Of a stretch of DNA of 7,382 nucleotides, positions 1 through 7,120 are shown one piece after another. Each line of letters starts with the position of its first letter. The stretch's first letter is position 1. The stretch covers positions 1 through 7,382 of the forward strand of contig JASLXP010000584.1 of NCBI GenBank assembly GCA_030740295.1. The letters are read 5' to 3'. Below the pieces are notes generated by a model. The model saw only the letters and a program-made list of their open reading frames with translations. It did no database searches and had not been told where the DNA came from. The stretch comes from Planctomycetota bacterium. GTDB lineage: Bacteria; Planctomycetota; PUPC01; JACPCR01. The position numbers and the translations under genes are program-made.

Positions 1-1
1 C

Positions 2-193
2 CGAAAGCTGTCGCAGCCGGATCTGAAAGCGAAGGATTTTCCATTTGGCCATGCCGCAGTGCACGAGCTCGATGATACCCCTCAGACCATGATCGACAGC
101 TTTCATCCCAGCCGGCTGAATACTAACACCGGCCGATTGACCTGGGAGATGTGGGAAGAGGTGTTTGAGCTGGCGACCAGTTTGGCGAAGTGA
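2..193 (+). CDS. Uracil-DNA glycosylase, family 5 (UdgB-type), C-terminal fragment
   Basis: Reading frame 2 is open from the window edge to a TGA at 191-193 and gives 63 residues; the start lies outside the window. The fragment contains FGHAAVHEL (residues 15-23) followed by SFHPSRLNTNTGRLT (33-47). This matches the C-terminal motif of family 5 uracil-DNA glycosylases, where a His-Pro-Ser loop followed by an N-T-x-T-G-R-L-T stretch lies at the DNA-binding and active-site face. Such enzymes remove uracil and some other deaminated bases from DNA in base-excision repair. The N-terminal iron-sulfur cysteines and first active-site motif of the family cannot be checked here. The gene ends 25 bases before the stop of the minus-strand BatA/VWA gene, so the two converge, and no clear terminator lies between them. 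The family call is confident; the exact substrate range is not visible. Confidence 0.85.
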   Translation, partial: RKLSQPDLKAKDFPFGHAAVHELDDTPQTMIDSFHPSRLNTNTGRLTWEMWEEVFELATSLAK

Positions 194-218
194 GTTGGGG
201 CCGCTTCCCAGCCGCTCT

Positions 219-2114
219 TCAAAAATAGACCTTTGCGTTGTACACGTACCACTCAAAGAGCAGCAGAAAAAACGCGCCCAGAACCAGCCAATGCCAGATT
301 TCGCGGTTGGCCTTTTGCACTTCGGTCTCCGCCTGTACGACTGCGCCCTTCACGTTCAGCTTTCCCTCGGGATCGATTTTGGATTCGGACGCGCTGAGCA
401 GATTGACCGCGTAGAGCTGCTCTTCTCCGCCGACGGGCGAGACCTTATACACGCCGGAAGTCATGGTGTGCGGGAACATGAATCGGCCGTCGTGAGCAGC
501 CACGGTAAAGGAGCGTCCTTTGGGATCCGTGACCTTTGCGCTCTCGGCTCTGCCGGCCTGGGCGATCAGCGTGTCGCCGGTCTCGAATTGTCGCGCGCCG
601 CGAACTCCCGTCGTGGGCAGCCAGCGCAGCAGGTTCATAATGAAAATGGGAAAAGTGCCCTGCGCGGAAAGATTCGAATCCGTGCTCATATGAAACGGCA
701 GGTAGAGAGATCTGAAACTCTCCTGCTCCGAACAGAGTATCATCGGCCCCTCTGAAGATTGCGCGAGCACGCGCATCCACTTGGGCGGTGTCACGGTGGT
801 CATGCGGATGATGAAAACTTCCGATAAGGAAAAAAATCGCATGATGGGATGTGCCCGATTCCAGTCCAGGATCTGCGGGCCCTCCACTTCCTCGCCCGGC
901 TTCAGATCCGTCAGATTCGGATGGCAGTTATGGAAGATGAAGCTGCCGCGCCCGGTCTCTTTCGGGGACCATCCATCAAAGACGACGATGTCATACTTTT
1001 CTGACATATCCTTTGAAAAGCCCGCCGGCGCCACCTTCGTGATTCTTGCCCGTGCCACGGCCAGAGCCTGATTCATAAAAAAATCACCCTCGCCCACAAG
1101 GAGCACTTTCACCTGCTCCGGCCGCTGTATCACTACGTAGCCCGTGTTGTCCATGGGAAAGGGATCATCATCGGCAATCTTGATTTTGAGGACACCTTTC
1201 CTGTTTCCGGACGTCGGCGCAAGACTGGAGATCCGCTGTTCGGAATCAACCTTGTGTTTGCGCGCTCCCACGAGCTCGTCGTTGAAGTAAAACTCGGCCG
1301 TCACTTCTGCATCGATCGCGTCGAAGTTTTCGATGCTGTAGAAGACCTCGCTGGTGGCCTCTTCATCGGATGAGTACCCGACGTCCAAAGCAACGATGCC
1401 GATATTTCGGGCGCTCTTCCCCATCGAGTGAAACTTCACCTCACCCGAATAATTGGCAAACCCTGTCTTATCCGAATAACGGCCGTCGCTGAAAACATGA
1501 ATGACGGCCTGCGATTTCTTGTCGCCCTGCACTTTGGCCAGGGAGAAGGCGATGTTGAGCGCCTCATTGATTTTTGTATCGGTGGCCTGAATCTCGAGTT
1601 TCTCGATGTGTCGCTTCAGCAGCCCTTTATCCGACGTGAAGGACGATACGACCGACGCCTGCGAAGCGAACCGAATGAGCGACATCTGGTCCGCACGGAT
1701 CATGTTATCGACCAGCTCGAGCGCGCCCTTTTTTGCCACGGCCAATCGAGTGCCGTCGACGTCTTCGGTGGCCATGCTGGCCGAGGTATCGAGCAGCACG
1801 ATGATGCGGCGGCTCTCTTCCTGCTCCAGGTTCATGAGCGGCCGCGAAAGGGCAAGAACCGCAATCAGCAGGATAAGAAGTTGGATGAAAAGAAGGATGT
1901 TGCGGCGAAGGGTCTGAAAGGGAGAGTTGACCCGCAAGTCCTGAATGCTCTGCTGCCAGAGGAGCGTGCTCGCCACCATGAGCTCCTGCCTCTTCAGTTT
2001 GAGGAAGTAAAGGATGATGATCAGCGGCGCAAGCACGGCCAGCCACCAGAGCGCGGACGGGCTCAGGAAATGGCTGGCAAAGAAACCTTCGGTGGCGGCC
2101 TGCTCGGGGTTCAC
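219..2114 (-). CDS. BatA-type VWA membrane protein with GATase-like domain
   Basis: The protein has 631 residues. Residues 18-91 resemble the BatA/aerotolerance N-terminal domain, with membrane segments at about 22-38 and 74-90 and a basic loop between them. A VWA domain follows at about 103-235 with an intact metal site: D109-T-S111-A-S113, a TDT at 178-180, and S209-D210-G211. Residues about 334-500 look like the class I glutamine-amidotransferase-like fold found in such proteins (VKVLLVGEG, then YDIVVFDGWSP), without a recognisable nucleophile cysteine. A last membrane segment lies at about 608-625, close to the C-terminus. Positive-inside topology puts the VWA and GATase-like parts outside the cytoplasm (inference). 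The start is GTG at 2114-2112, overlapping the TGA of the DUF58 gene by four bases, with a purine-rich ribosome site upstream. It is probably the last gene of the operon. The architecture is clear; the cellular substrate is unknown. Confidence 0.88.
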   Translation of the reverse strand: MNPEQAATEGFFASHFLSPSALWWLAVLAPLIIILYFLKLKRQELMVASTLLWQQSIQDLRVNSPFQTLRRNILLFIQLLILLIAVLALSRPLMNLEQEESRRIIVLLDTSASMATEDVDGTRLAVAKKGALELVDNMIRADQMSLIRFASQASVVSSFTSDKGLLKRHIEKLEIQATDTKINEALNIAFSLAKVQGDKKSQAVIHVFSDGRYSDKTGFANYSGEVKFHSMGKSARNIGIVALDVGYSSDEEATSEVFYSIENFDAIDAEVTAEFYFNDELVGARKHKVDSEQRISSLAPTSGNRKGVLKIKIADDDPFPMDNTGYVVIQRPEQVKVLLVGEGDFFMNQALAVARARITKVAPAGFSKDMSEKYDIVVFDGWSPKETGRGSFIFHNCHPNLTDLKPGEEVEGPQILDWNRAHPIMRFFSLSEVFIIRMTTVTPPKWMRVLAQSSEGPMILCSEQESFRSLYLPFHMSTDSNLSAQGTFPIFIMNLLRWLPTTGVRGARQFETGDTLIAQAGRAESAKVTDPKGRSFTVAAHDGRFMFPHTMTSGVYKVSPVGGEEQLYAVNLLSASESKIDPEGKLNVKGAVVQAETEVQKANREIWHWLVLGAFFLLLFEWYVYNAKVYF

Positions 2115-2986
2115 TTCAACAGGCCCCCTTGCTTCAGATAGTTCAAGACAAGCTGGTCGAAGGGCGTGGCCGTGGTCGTATACAGGTAGGAGATATCCCT
2201 CTTGGAACAGAAGTTCTTCAGGCCGTCACAAAAATTGCGCACACGATTGTGATACACCTTCATCAGGGGACCGCTCATCGTAATCTCAGCATCCAGCCCG
2301 GTCTCCGCATCGACGAGTTTCATGTCGCCGGTGTACGGAGGATTCACTTCATCCTCACTGAGAATGTGAATGGCGTAGAGGTCGTACTTCATGCCGGCGA
2401 AGAGTCGGAGACCCTCTTCGTACCCGGAGGGATCCAGAAAGTCAGACAGAAGAATGACCATCCCTTTTGTCCGATTGCGAAGAGCGAAACGCCGGCACGA
2501 TTCGCTCAGGCCGGTGGTGCCGTCCGCGTGAATGTTTTCCAGGAAATCGAACATCTTCCACATCTGCCCTTTCCCGCGGGCCGGACGGAAATAGTCTCTG
2601 ACAGTGTCGCTGAACGCGCCGATGGAAACGCGCTCCATATTGGTCAGCGTAATATACCCAAGCGCGGCCGCGACTTTCTTGGCATATTCGAGCTTGCTGG
2701 GATCGCCGTATTCCATGGACTTGCTCGCATCGATGAGCAGATAGACGTAGAGGTCTTCTTCTTCCATGAAGAGCTTCAGGAATAGGCGATCGAGCCGGCC
2801 GTAGATGTTCCAGTCGAGGAAACGCAAATCATCCCCCGCCACATAGTCTCGATAGTCAGCGAATTCGATACTGATCCCGCGCTTCTTCGATCTGCGCTCG
2901 CCCTTCAGCCGGCCGGTGAAGACCTTGCGGGAGAGGAGCTCGAGCTGGTCGAGCTTCTTCATGAATTCGTTATCGAGGACGGGCAT
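2111..2986 (-). CDS. DUF58 domain protein (MoxR-associated, VWA-like)
   Basis: The protein has 291 residues and no membrane segment, so it is expected to be cytoplasmic. The DUF58 signature is plain: a basic stretch ending in KKRG (34-37), EFADYRDYVAGDDLRFLDW (41-59), then the acidic EEED at 75-78. A VWA-like fold follows, with a complete metal-site motif D86-A-S88-K-S90, a T-T at 157-158 and S181-D182. DUF58 proteins are almost always encoded beside MoxR ATPases and are thought to act as adaptors or partners of the ATPase; the biochemistry is poorly known. The ATG at 2986 has no clear ribosome site. A second in-frame ATG at codon 9 is an alternative start and would still keep the whole domain. 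The gene lies 70 bases downstream of the MoxR gene and overlaps the next gene by 4 bases, which indicates co-transcription. Confidence 0.92.
   Translation of the reverse strand: MPVLDNEFMKKLDQLELLSRKVFTGRLKGERRSKKRGISIEFADYRDYVAGDDLRFLDWNIYGRLDRLFLKLFMEEEDLYVYLLIDASKSMEYGDPSKLEYAKKVAAALGYITLTNMERVSIGAFSDTVRDYFRPARGKGQMWKMFDFLENIHADGTTGLSESCRRFALRNRTKGMVILLSDFLDPSGYEEGLRLFAGMKYDLYAIHILSEDEVNPPYTGDMKLVDAETGLDAEITMSGPLMKVYHNRVRNFCDGLKNFCSKRDISYLYTTTATPFDQLVLNYLKQGGLLK
2124..2130 (-). promoter_or_regulatory. Ribosome binding site for the BatA/VWA gene
   Basis: On the minus strand this reads AAGGGGG and ends 9 bases before the GTG start at 2114. It lies inside the last codons of the DUF58 gene. 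It supports the GTG start and translational coupling of the two genes. It is the only start in the cluster with a recognisable Shine-Dalgarno-like sequence. Confidence 0.5.
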
Positions 2987-2996
2987 GAAAGAGAGG

Positions 2997-3012
2997 ATGG
3001 AATGATGGAATG
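2997..3012. repeat. Two tandem octamers (ATGGAATG) upstream of the DUF58 gene
   Basis: ATGGAATG occurs twice in direct succession, 10 bases upstream of the DUF58 start, in the 70-base gap after the MoxR gene. On the coding strand the unit is CATTCCAT. It is short enough to be chance, but it shares an AATGA-like core with the heptamer array upstream of the MoxR gene, in the equivalent position. Confidence 0.5.
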
Positions 3013-3056
3013 TCGGACGAGTTAAGCACAGCGAGAAGAGTCCAGCCTGGGCTACC

Positions 3057-4055
3057 TCACACCGTTTGCGGCACAGAATCCAGAATCTCCTCGACCACTT
3101 TATCTGTAGAGATGCCTTCGGCTTCGCCTTCGAAGTTCAGGATCATGCGATGTCTCAAGCAGGGGGCTGCCGCGGCACGGATGTCATCGAAGCTGATGTT
3201 GAAACGCTCGTCCAGAAGGGCTTTAACCTTGGATACCAGGATCAGCGCTTGCGCACCGCGGGGGCTCGACCCGTAGCGCACATACTGGTTGGTGACCGGC
3301 GCGGCGTATTCTCCTTCCGGGTGAGTCGAGAGGATCAGGCGGGCCGCAAAGTTCTTGACGTGCGGGGCGACCACCACCTGCTTGACGAGCTTTCGCCAGT
3401 TCAGAATGCGCTTGGCGTCGATGACCTTGTCCGCGTGGGGCGTCACGTTGGCCGTGGTGCGGTCGAGGATCTCCATGAGCTCTTCCAGTGAGGCGTAGTG
3501 CACGATGAGCTTGACCAGGAAACGGTCGAGCTGCGCTTCTGGCAACGGATATGTGCCTTCCATTTCGAGAGGGTTCTGAGTCGCCATGACGAGGAACGGC
3601 TCGGTGAGCTTATGAGTCGTACCGCCCACGGTGACCGATTTTTCCTGCATGGCCTCGAGGAGCGCGGACTGAGTTTTTGGGGTGGCGCGGTTGATTTCGT
3701 CCGCCAGGCAGATGTTGGCGAAGATGGGGCCGCTCTGGAATTGAAACTCGCGTTTTCCGTCCGGAGTTTCGACCACCATGTTCGTACCGACGATGTCCGC
3801 AGGCATCAGGTCGGGCGTGAACTGGATTCGTTGAAAATTGAGAGACAGAGCTTCGCTCAACGAACGGATCAGCAGCGTCTTGCCGAGGCCGGGCACTCCT
3901 TCGAGAAGGCAGTGGCCGCCGACGAAAAGCGAGGTGAGGACGCCGTCGATGATCTCCCGATTACCGACGATGATCTTGCCGATTTCGTCGGCAAGTTTCT
4001 CGAAATCCTTGCGGAACTCTGCTGCGTATTTGACGAATTCAGGTACTTGGCTCAT
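3057..4055 (-). CDS. MoxR-family AAA+ ATPase
   Basis: The protein has 332 residues, the usual length for the family, and is soluble. All expected ATPase motifs are present in order: Walker A GVPGLGKT (53-60), Walker B ICLADEIN (115-122) with D119 and E120, sensor 1 ATQNP (158-162), an arginine-finger context LPEAQLDRFL (R178), and sensor 2 SSPRGAQAL (R266) in the C-terminal lid. MoxR ATPases form rings and are believed to act as chaperone-like remodelling machines for cofactor insertion or complex assembly, usually with VWA-domain partners; here three such partners surround it. The ATG at 4055 is preceded by TCATTAC heptamer repeats and no Shine-Dalgarno sequence. The gene sits 63 bases downstream of the large VWA gene and 70 bases upstream of the DUF58 gene, so a shared transcript is likely. 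The subfamily within MoxR cannot be assigned by eye, and the client is unknown. Confidence 0.95.
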   Translation of the reverse strand: MSQVPEFVKYAAEFRKDFEKLADEIGKIIVGNREIIDGVLTSLFVGGHCLLEGVPGLGKTLLIRSLSEALSLNFQRIQFTPDLMPADIVGTNMVVETPDGKREFQFQSGPIFANICLADEINRATPKTQSALLEAMQEKSVTVGGTTHKLTEPFLVMATQNPLEMEGTYPLPEAQLDRFLVKLIVHYASLEELMEILDRTTANVTPHADKVIDAKRILNWRKLVKQVVVAPHVKNFAARLILSTHPEGEYAAPVTNQYVRYGSSPRGAQALILVSKVKALLDERFNISFDDIRAAAAPCLRHRMILNFEGEAEGISTDKVVEEILDSVPQTV

Positions 4056-4061
4056 GCGTTC

Positions 4062-4089
4062 GTAATGAGTAATGAGTAATACGTAATGA
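4062..4089. repeat. Four tandem heptamers (GTAATGA) between two cluster genes
   Basis: The plus strand reads GTAATGA, GTAATGA, GTAATAC, GTAATGA without a gap. On the coding strand these are TCATTAC units that end 6 bases before the ATG of the MoxR gene and fill about half of the 63-base gap after the large VWA gene. They occupy the place where a ribosome site would be expected. Short tandem heptamers of this kind are seen between genes in several bacterial lineages; their role is not known. Confidence 0.85.
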
Positions 4090-4118
4090 TCCTGTTTGAT
4101 GCGCTTTGTTATACGAAG

Positions 4119-6995
4119 CTATTTCTTTTTCATTGCTCGTTTTTTGGCTGCCAGCAGGCGTTGGGTGTAGGTGGCTGGTTCTGCGGCCGGCGCGGGTGCG
4201 GCGGCGCCTGGGGGTGCGGGCGCGGATCCTGCGGCTTGTTCTGTTGCGTTTTCTGAATCGAGATTGGCGAAGGCTCCCGGTTGGAGTTGAGGGCGCGGGC
4301 CGGCCGGAGCGGGCATTGGGCGGACGACGCCTCCCGTGGATGCCGGGGCACGGTCAGGCAGGTCTTTCCATCTTGCGCCGAGGACGGGGATGAATGAGAA
4401 GAAACGCTTCAGGGCCAGCGCCAGGCGGTCGTAATCGATCATCACTCGGCGTACGAAGACATCGAATGGGAACAGGCAAAGCGCAATCAGCAGCAAGGTT
4501 GGCCAGAGCGGTTTGGAGACTTCGATGTTGGGCATGTTGCGCTCGAACACATTATGGTCCGGCGAGAGCATCCGCCCGCCGGTCGTCTCGACGATCTGTT
4601 TGAGGAGCGCGAAATTCGTCTCGAACTGTCGGTACTCCGGCGAATAGGAGACCGCCACACCGGTGCGGAAGGGCGCGACATCCTTCTTTGAATCTTCATT
4701 CAGGTTTACAATGTAGGTGCCGACCTGCTCAGCTTTGAACACGCCTTCGTAGCGGCCCGGGCCGACCTGGGAGAGTTTGACGCCCTGGTTCTTGATATCC
4801 GGCGAAGTGATCGTGCCGGACATGTTCAGGAAGTTTTCGAATTCACCTCCTTCATTCACCGCGTCGACCACGATCTTACCTTCGCTGCCGTCGATGCGGG
4901 TGGTGACCGTGTAATCCCAACCGGCCTTGGGGCGCATACTCCAGCGAACGGTCTGCGCCCAGAGCTTGCTGAACTCCGACCATGCCACCCAGTCCGCCCC
5001 CCACTTGTTTTTTGAGTCAGAGGTAAATGCGATGGACTTCCCGAGCCCGTAGCGCCAGTGGGCAAGGATGGGGTCGCCCTCTTTAGACACAAGGGGGACA
5101 TTCAACAGGGGAGAGCTCTTCGCGGTCGTAATGACGTAGCCGTGAAGATTCGGCAAAGCGTCCTCGCTGATCCCACTCAGTGGCACGGTGGAATATTTGA
5201 GCTTCGGCTTGAAAGGTTCCAGCTCCCAGATGAGGGATTTCTTCACCACCGCGGCCTCTTTAAGAAAGATCTGCGGGAGCGCTTCTGGGCTCTTCGGATA
5301 GTAGAAATTGCCGCCGCCGACCCTGGCAATGTTCTCCATATTCTGCGCCTGCTGGGGCCTGTGCGGGCCGATCACGACCGCGCTGGTTGTAATCTTGTTC
5401 TTGTTCATATCCTCGAGGGTCTTAAATGCGCCCTGGTTGGCATTGCCACCCCATCCACCAAAGCCGCTGTCTGATATGACCACCACGTGTTTAATGCCGG
5501 CCTTGGCTTTTTCAAGAACTGCCGCAGCGGCACCGACTCCCGGACCGGGGGCGCAATCGCTGGGCCGAATCCGATTGACTCTGGATCGGATGGCCGCCTT
5601 GTTCCGTGCCTGCTGCAGCGGGAGAAACCACTCCGTGGTGTAGATACCGATCTGATCGCGGGTGGAGACGCCGTCGATCGCAGCCTTGCAGATCTCGCGG
5701 GCCCAAGCGTTGCCGTTCGCAAACTCCACCGCGTCCATTACCAGCACGAGCGCGCCACTTGGGAGGATCTTCTTCTGAGTGACATCCATATCGACGGGCA
5801 GCGCTTCTTCGATTTCCGTGCCTTTGTATCCCCCCGCGCCGAATGCGTTGTCGCCTCCGACCATGACGAGCCCGATGCCGGAATTGTGAACCGCATCCCG
5901 GATCATGGACATCTGGCTGTTCTTGCCACCGGTCATCGCGCTTGCGGGGACGTTCGACAGAATGACCAGATCCCAACGCTGCATCTCCGCCGGCGCAACC
6001 GGAATATCGCTGAGCCCGCCCACCTCCACGTGTAGGCCCTCCTCAATCAATGCGTCCGGAAGAAAGTGATCCCGCTCAACGTCGTCTGTCACGAAAAGGA
6101 TTCGCGGCTCGCCCTTGACGTCCACGAATCCAAAGCCGCGGTTGTTTTCCGGAATGGTATCTGACTCAGGCTCGATGACTGCTTCGAACGTGTAGAAATC
6201 AGGGTCATCGAGCGTGCGCGTGACCGTAAAAACATTCGGCCGTTCGGGATACACCTCGACCGGCTGGCTCGCGATGAGCTCGTTGTTTTCAAAGAGACGC
6301 AGCGTGCCGCGCCCGGCCTGAAATGCCTTGACGATGATCTTGACCTCGAACTCTTCGTCCGGCAGGACCTGTGAAGGCAGGATGACCTTCTCGACGAGCA
6401 CCTCGGCCCCGCGGGCGTATTCGAGAGGCAGGACGTCGATGACGATGTCGTTGGCCTTGGCGTTCTGCGCTTCGACGAGCGCGTGCCCGTGGTTTTCGTT
6501 GCCATCCGTAACAAGGACGATGCGCTTGAGGACACCCTCGGGAAAAGCGGCCATGGCCAACCGGAGCGCTCCGGAAACATCGGTGGCACTCGGATTCAGA
6601 ACGGTATGAATGTCGTCGACTTTCAACCGCGGCGAGGGGCTGGTCTCGATCCCGGCATTCGAGCCGAAGACGACGAGTCCCGCCATTTCTTCTTTTTCGG
6701 GGTCTGTCTTCCCGGCCGCGTAATTGAGGTAATCGAATGCCTTGCTTTTGAGGTCTATCGGAATGCTCTTGGACTGGTCGAGCACAAAGTAAACACAAAG
6801 GTCGTCACTCGTCCGTTTGATGTGGAGGCGCGCCAGCGCGAGGACGAGAAGGGTCATCAGCACGCCACGAATGACAAGCGCCATCATCTGCCGCGTCCGG
6901 CTGAGCCCGGACAGACTTCTCCTGCACCACAGGTAAAGCAGCGGCAGGAAGAGCAGAAGCAGCAGCGCTGAAGGGTTGGTGAGAGTGGGAATCAA
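4119..6995 (-). CDS. Large membrane VWA / GATase-like protein with degenerate second VWA domain
   Basis: The protein has 958 residues. Membrane segments lie at about 9-24 and 37-56, separated by a basic loop. VWA domain 1 (about 66-190) has an intact metal site: D73-Q-S75-K-S77, T138-D139 and T163-D164-G165. A beta-rich linker follows, then a GATase-like fold at about 296-400 (PRILFVTDD, WDLVILSNVPA, GLVMVGGDNAFGAGGY) with no obvious catalytic Cys. Residues about 412-565 form a second VWA-like fold with an eroded metal site. The region 600-690 (HWRYGLGKSIAFTSDSK, then W-rich) matches the conserved C-terminal part of VWA/GATase membrane proteins. A third membrane segment at about 829-847 is followed by a 110-residue tail, Pro/Ala-rich at 883-943 and ending in KKRAMKKK. 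The TTG start at 6995-6993 is chosen because the next ATG (codon 37) would remove the first membrane segment; there is no Shine-Dalgarno sequence. It is probably the first gene of the operon. Its function is unknown. Confidence 0.87.
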   Translation of the reverse strand: MIPTLTNPSALLLLLFLPLLYLWCRRSLSGLSRTRQMMALVIRGVLMTLLVLALARLHIKRTSDDLCVYFVLDQSKSIPIDLKSKAFDYLNYAAGKTDPEKEEMAGLVVFGSNAGIETSPSPRLKVDDIHTVLNPSATDVSGALRLAMAAFPEGVLKRIVLVTDGNENHGHALVEAQNAKANDIVIDVLPLEYARGAEVLVEKVILPSQVLPDEEFEVKIIVKAFQAGRGTLRLFENNELIASQPVEVYPERPNVFTVTRTLDDPDFYTFEAVIEPESDTIPENNRGFGFVDVKGEPRILFVTDDVERDHFLPDALIEEGLHVEVGGLSDIPVAPAEMQRWDLVILSNVPASAMTGGKNSQMSMIRDAVHNSGIGLVMVGGDNAFGAGGYKGTEIEEALPVDMDVTQKKILPSGALVLVMDAVEFANGNAWAREICKAAIDGVSTRDQIGIYTTEWFLPLQQARNKAAIRSRVNRIRPSDCAPGPGVGAAAAVLEKAKAGIKHVVVISDSGFGGWGGNANQGAFKTLEDMNKNKITTSAVVIGPHRPQQAQNMENIARVGGGNFYYPKSPEALPQIFLKEAAVVKKSLIWELEPFKPKLKYSTVPLSGISEDALPNLHGYVITTAKSSPLLNVPLVSKEGDPILAHWRYGLGKSIAFTSDSKNKWGADWVAWSEFSKLWAQTVRWSMRPKAGWDYTVTTRIDGSEGKIVVDAVNEGGEFENFLNMSGTITSPDIKNQGVKLSQVGPGRYEGVFKAEQVGTYIVNLNEDSKKDVAPFRTGVAVSYSPEYRQFETNFALLKQIVETTGGRMLSPDHNVFERNMPNIEVSKPLWPTLLLIALCLFPFDVFVRRVMIDYDRLALALKRFFSFIPVLGARWKDLPDRAPASTGGVVRPMPAPAGPRPQLQPGAFANLDSENATEQAAGSAPAPPGAAAPAPAAEPATYTQRLLAAKKRAMKKK

Positions 6996-7021
6996 GGGTG
7001 GACGGGAATCGGTGATCAGGA

Positions 7022-7048
7022 ATGTTACATTTAGTGATTGTTGGACAA
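7022..7048 (-). promoter_or_regulatory. Possible weak promoter for the minus-strand cluster
   Basis: On the minus strand TTGTCC (7048-7043) and TAACAT (7027-7022) each match 4 of 6 bases of the sigma-70 type -35 and -10 consensus. They are separated by 15 bases, which is shorter than the usual 17. The pair lies about 27 bases upstream of the TTG start at 6995, so the leader would be very short. The placement is sensible but the match is poor and the promoter preferences of this organism are unknown. Confidence 0.22.
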
Positions 7049-7120
7049 GTCTCCGCTCCGGGGCTTGCGGTCGTACTGTCCTACTGACCCCAGGTTGAAA
7101 TCCTGTGCTTGAGCCACATT

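Noticed and set aside
194..212. A possible hairpin between the converging glycosylase and BatA/VWA genes
   Set aside because: The stem is only about 7 pairs with two G-T pairs on the plus strand, it is broken on the minus strand, and no T-run follows on either side. It does not qualify as an intrinsic terminator.
1428..2141. A 237-codon open frame on the plus strand opposite the BatA/VWA gene
   Set aside because: It is antisense to the N-terminal and VWA coding part of a well-supported gene, has no family resemblance, and is typical of codon-bias shadows.
3498..4079. A 193-codon open frame on the plus strand opposite the MoxR gene
   Set aside because: It lies antisense to the conserved ATPase motifs, so its openness follows from the codon use of that gene. 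No domain is recognisable.
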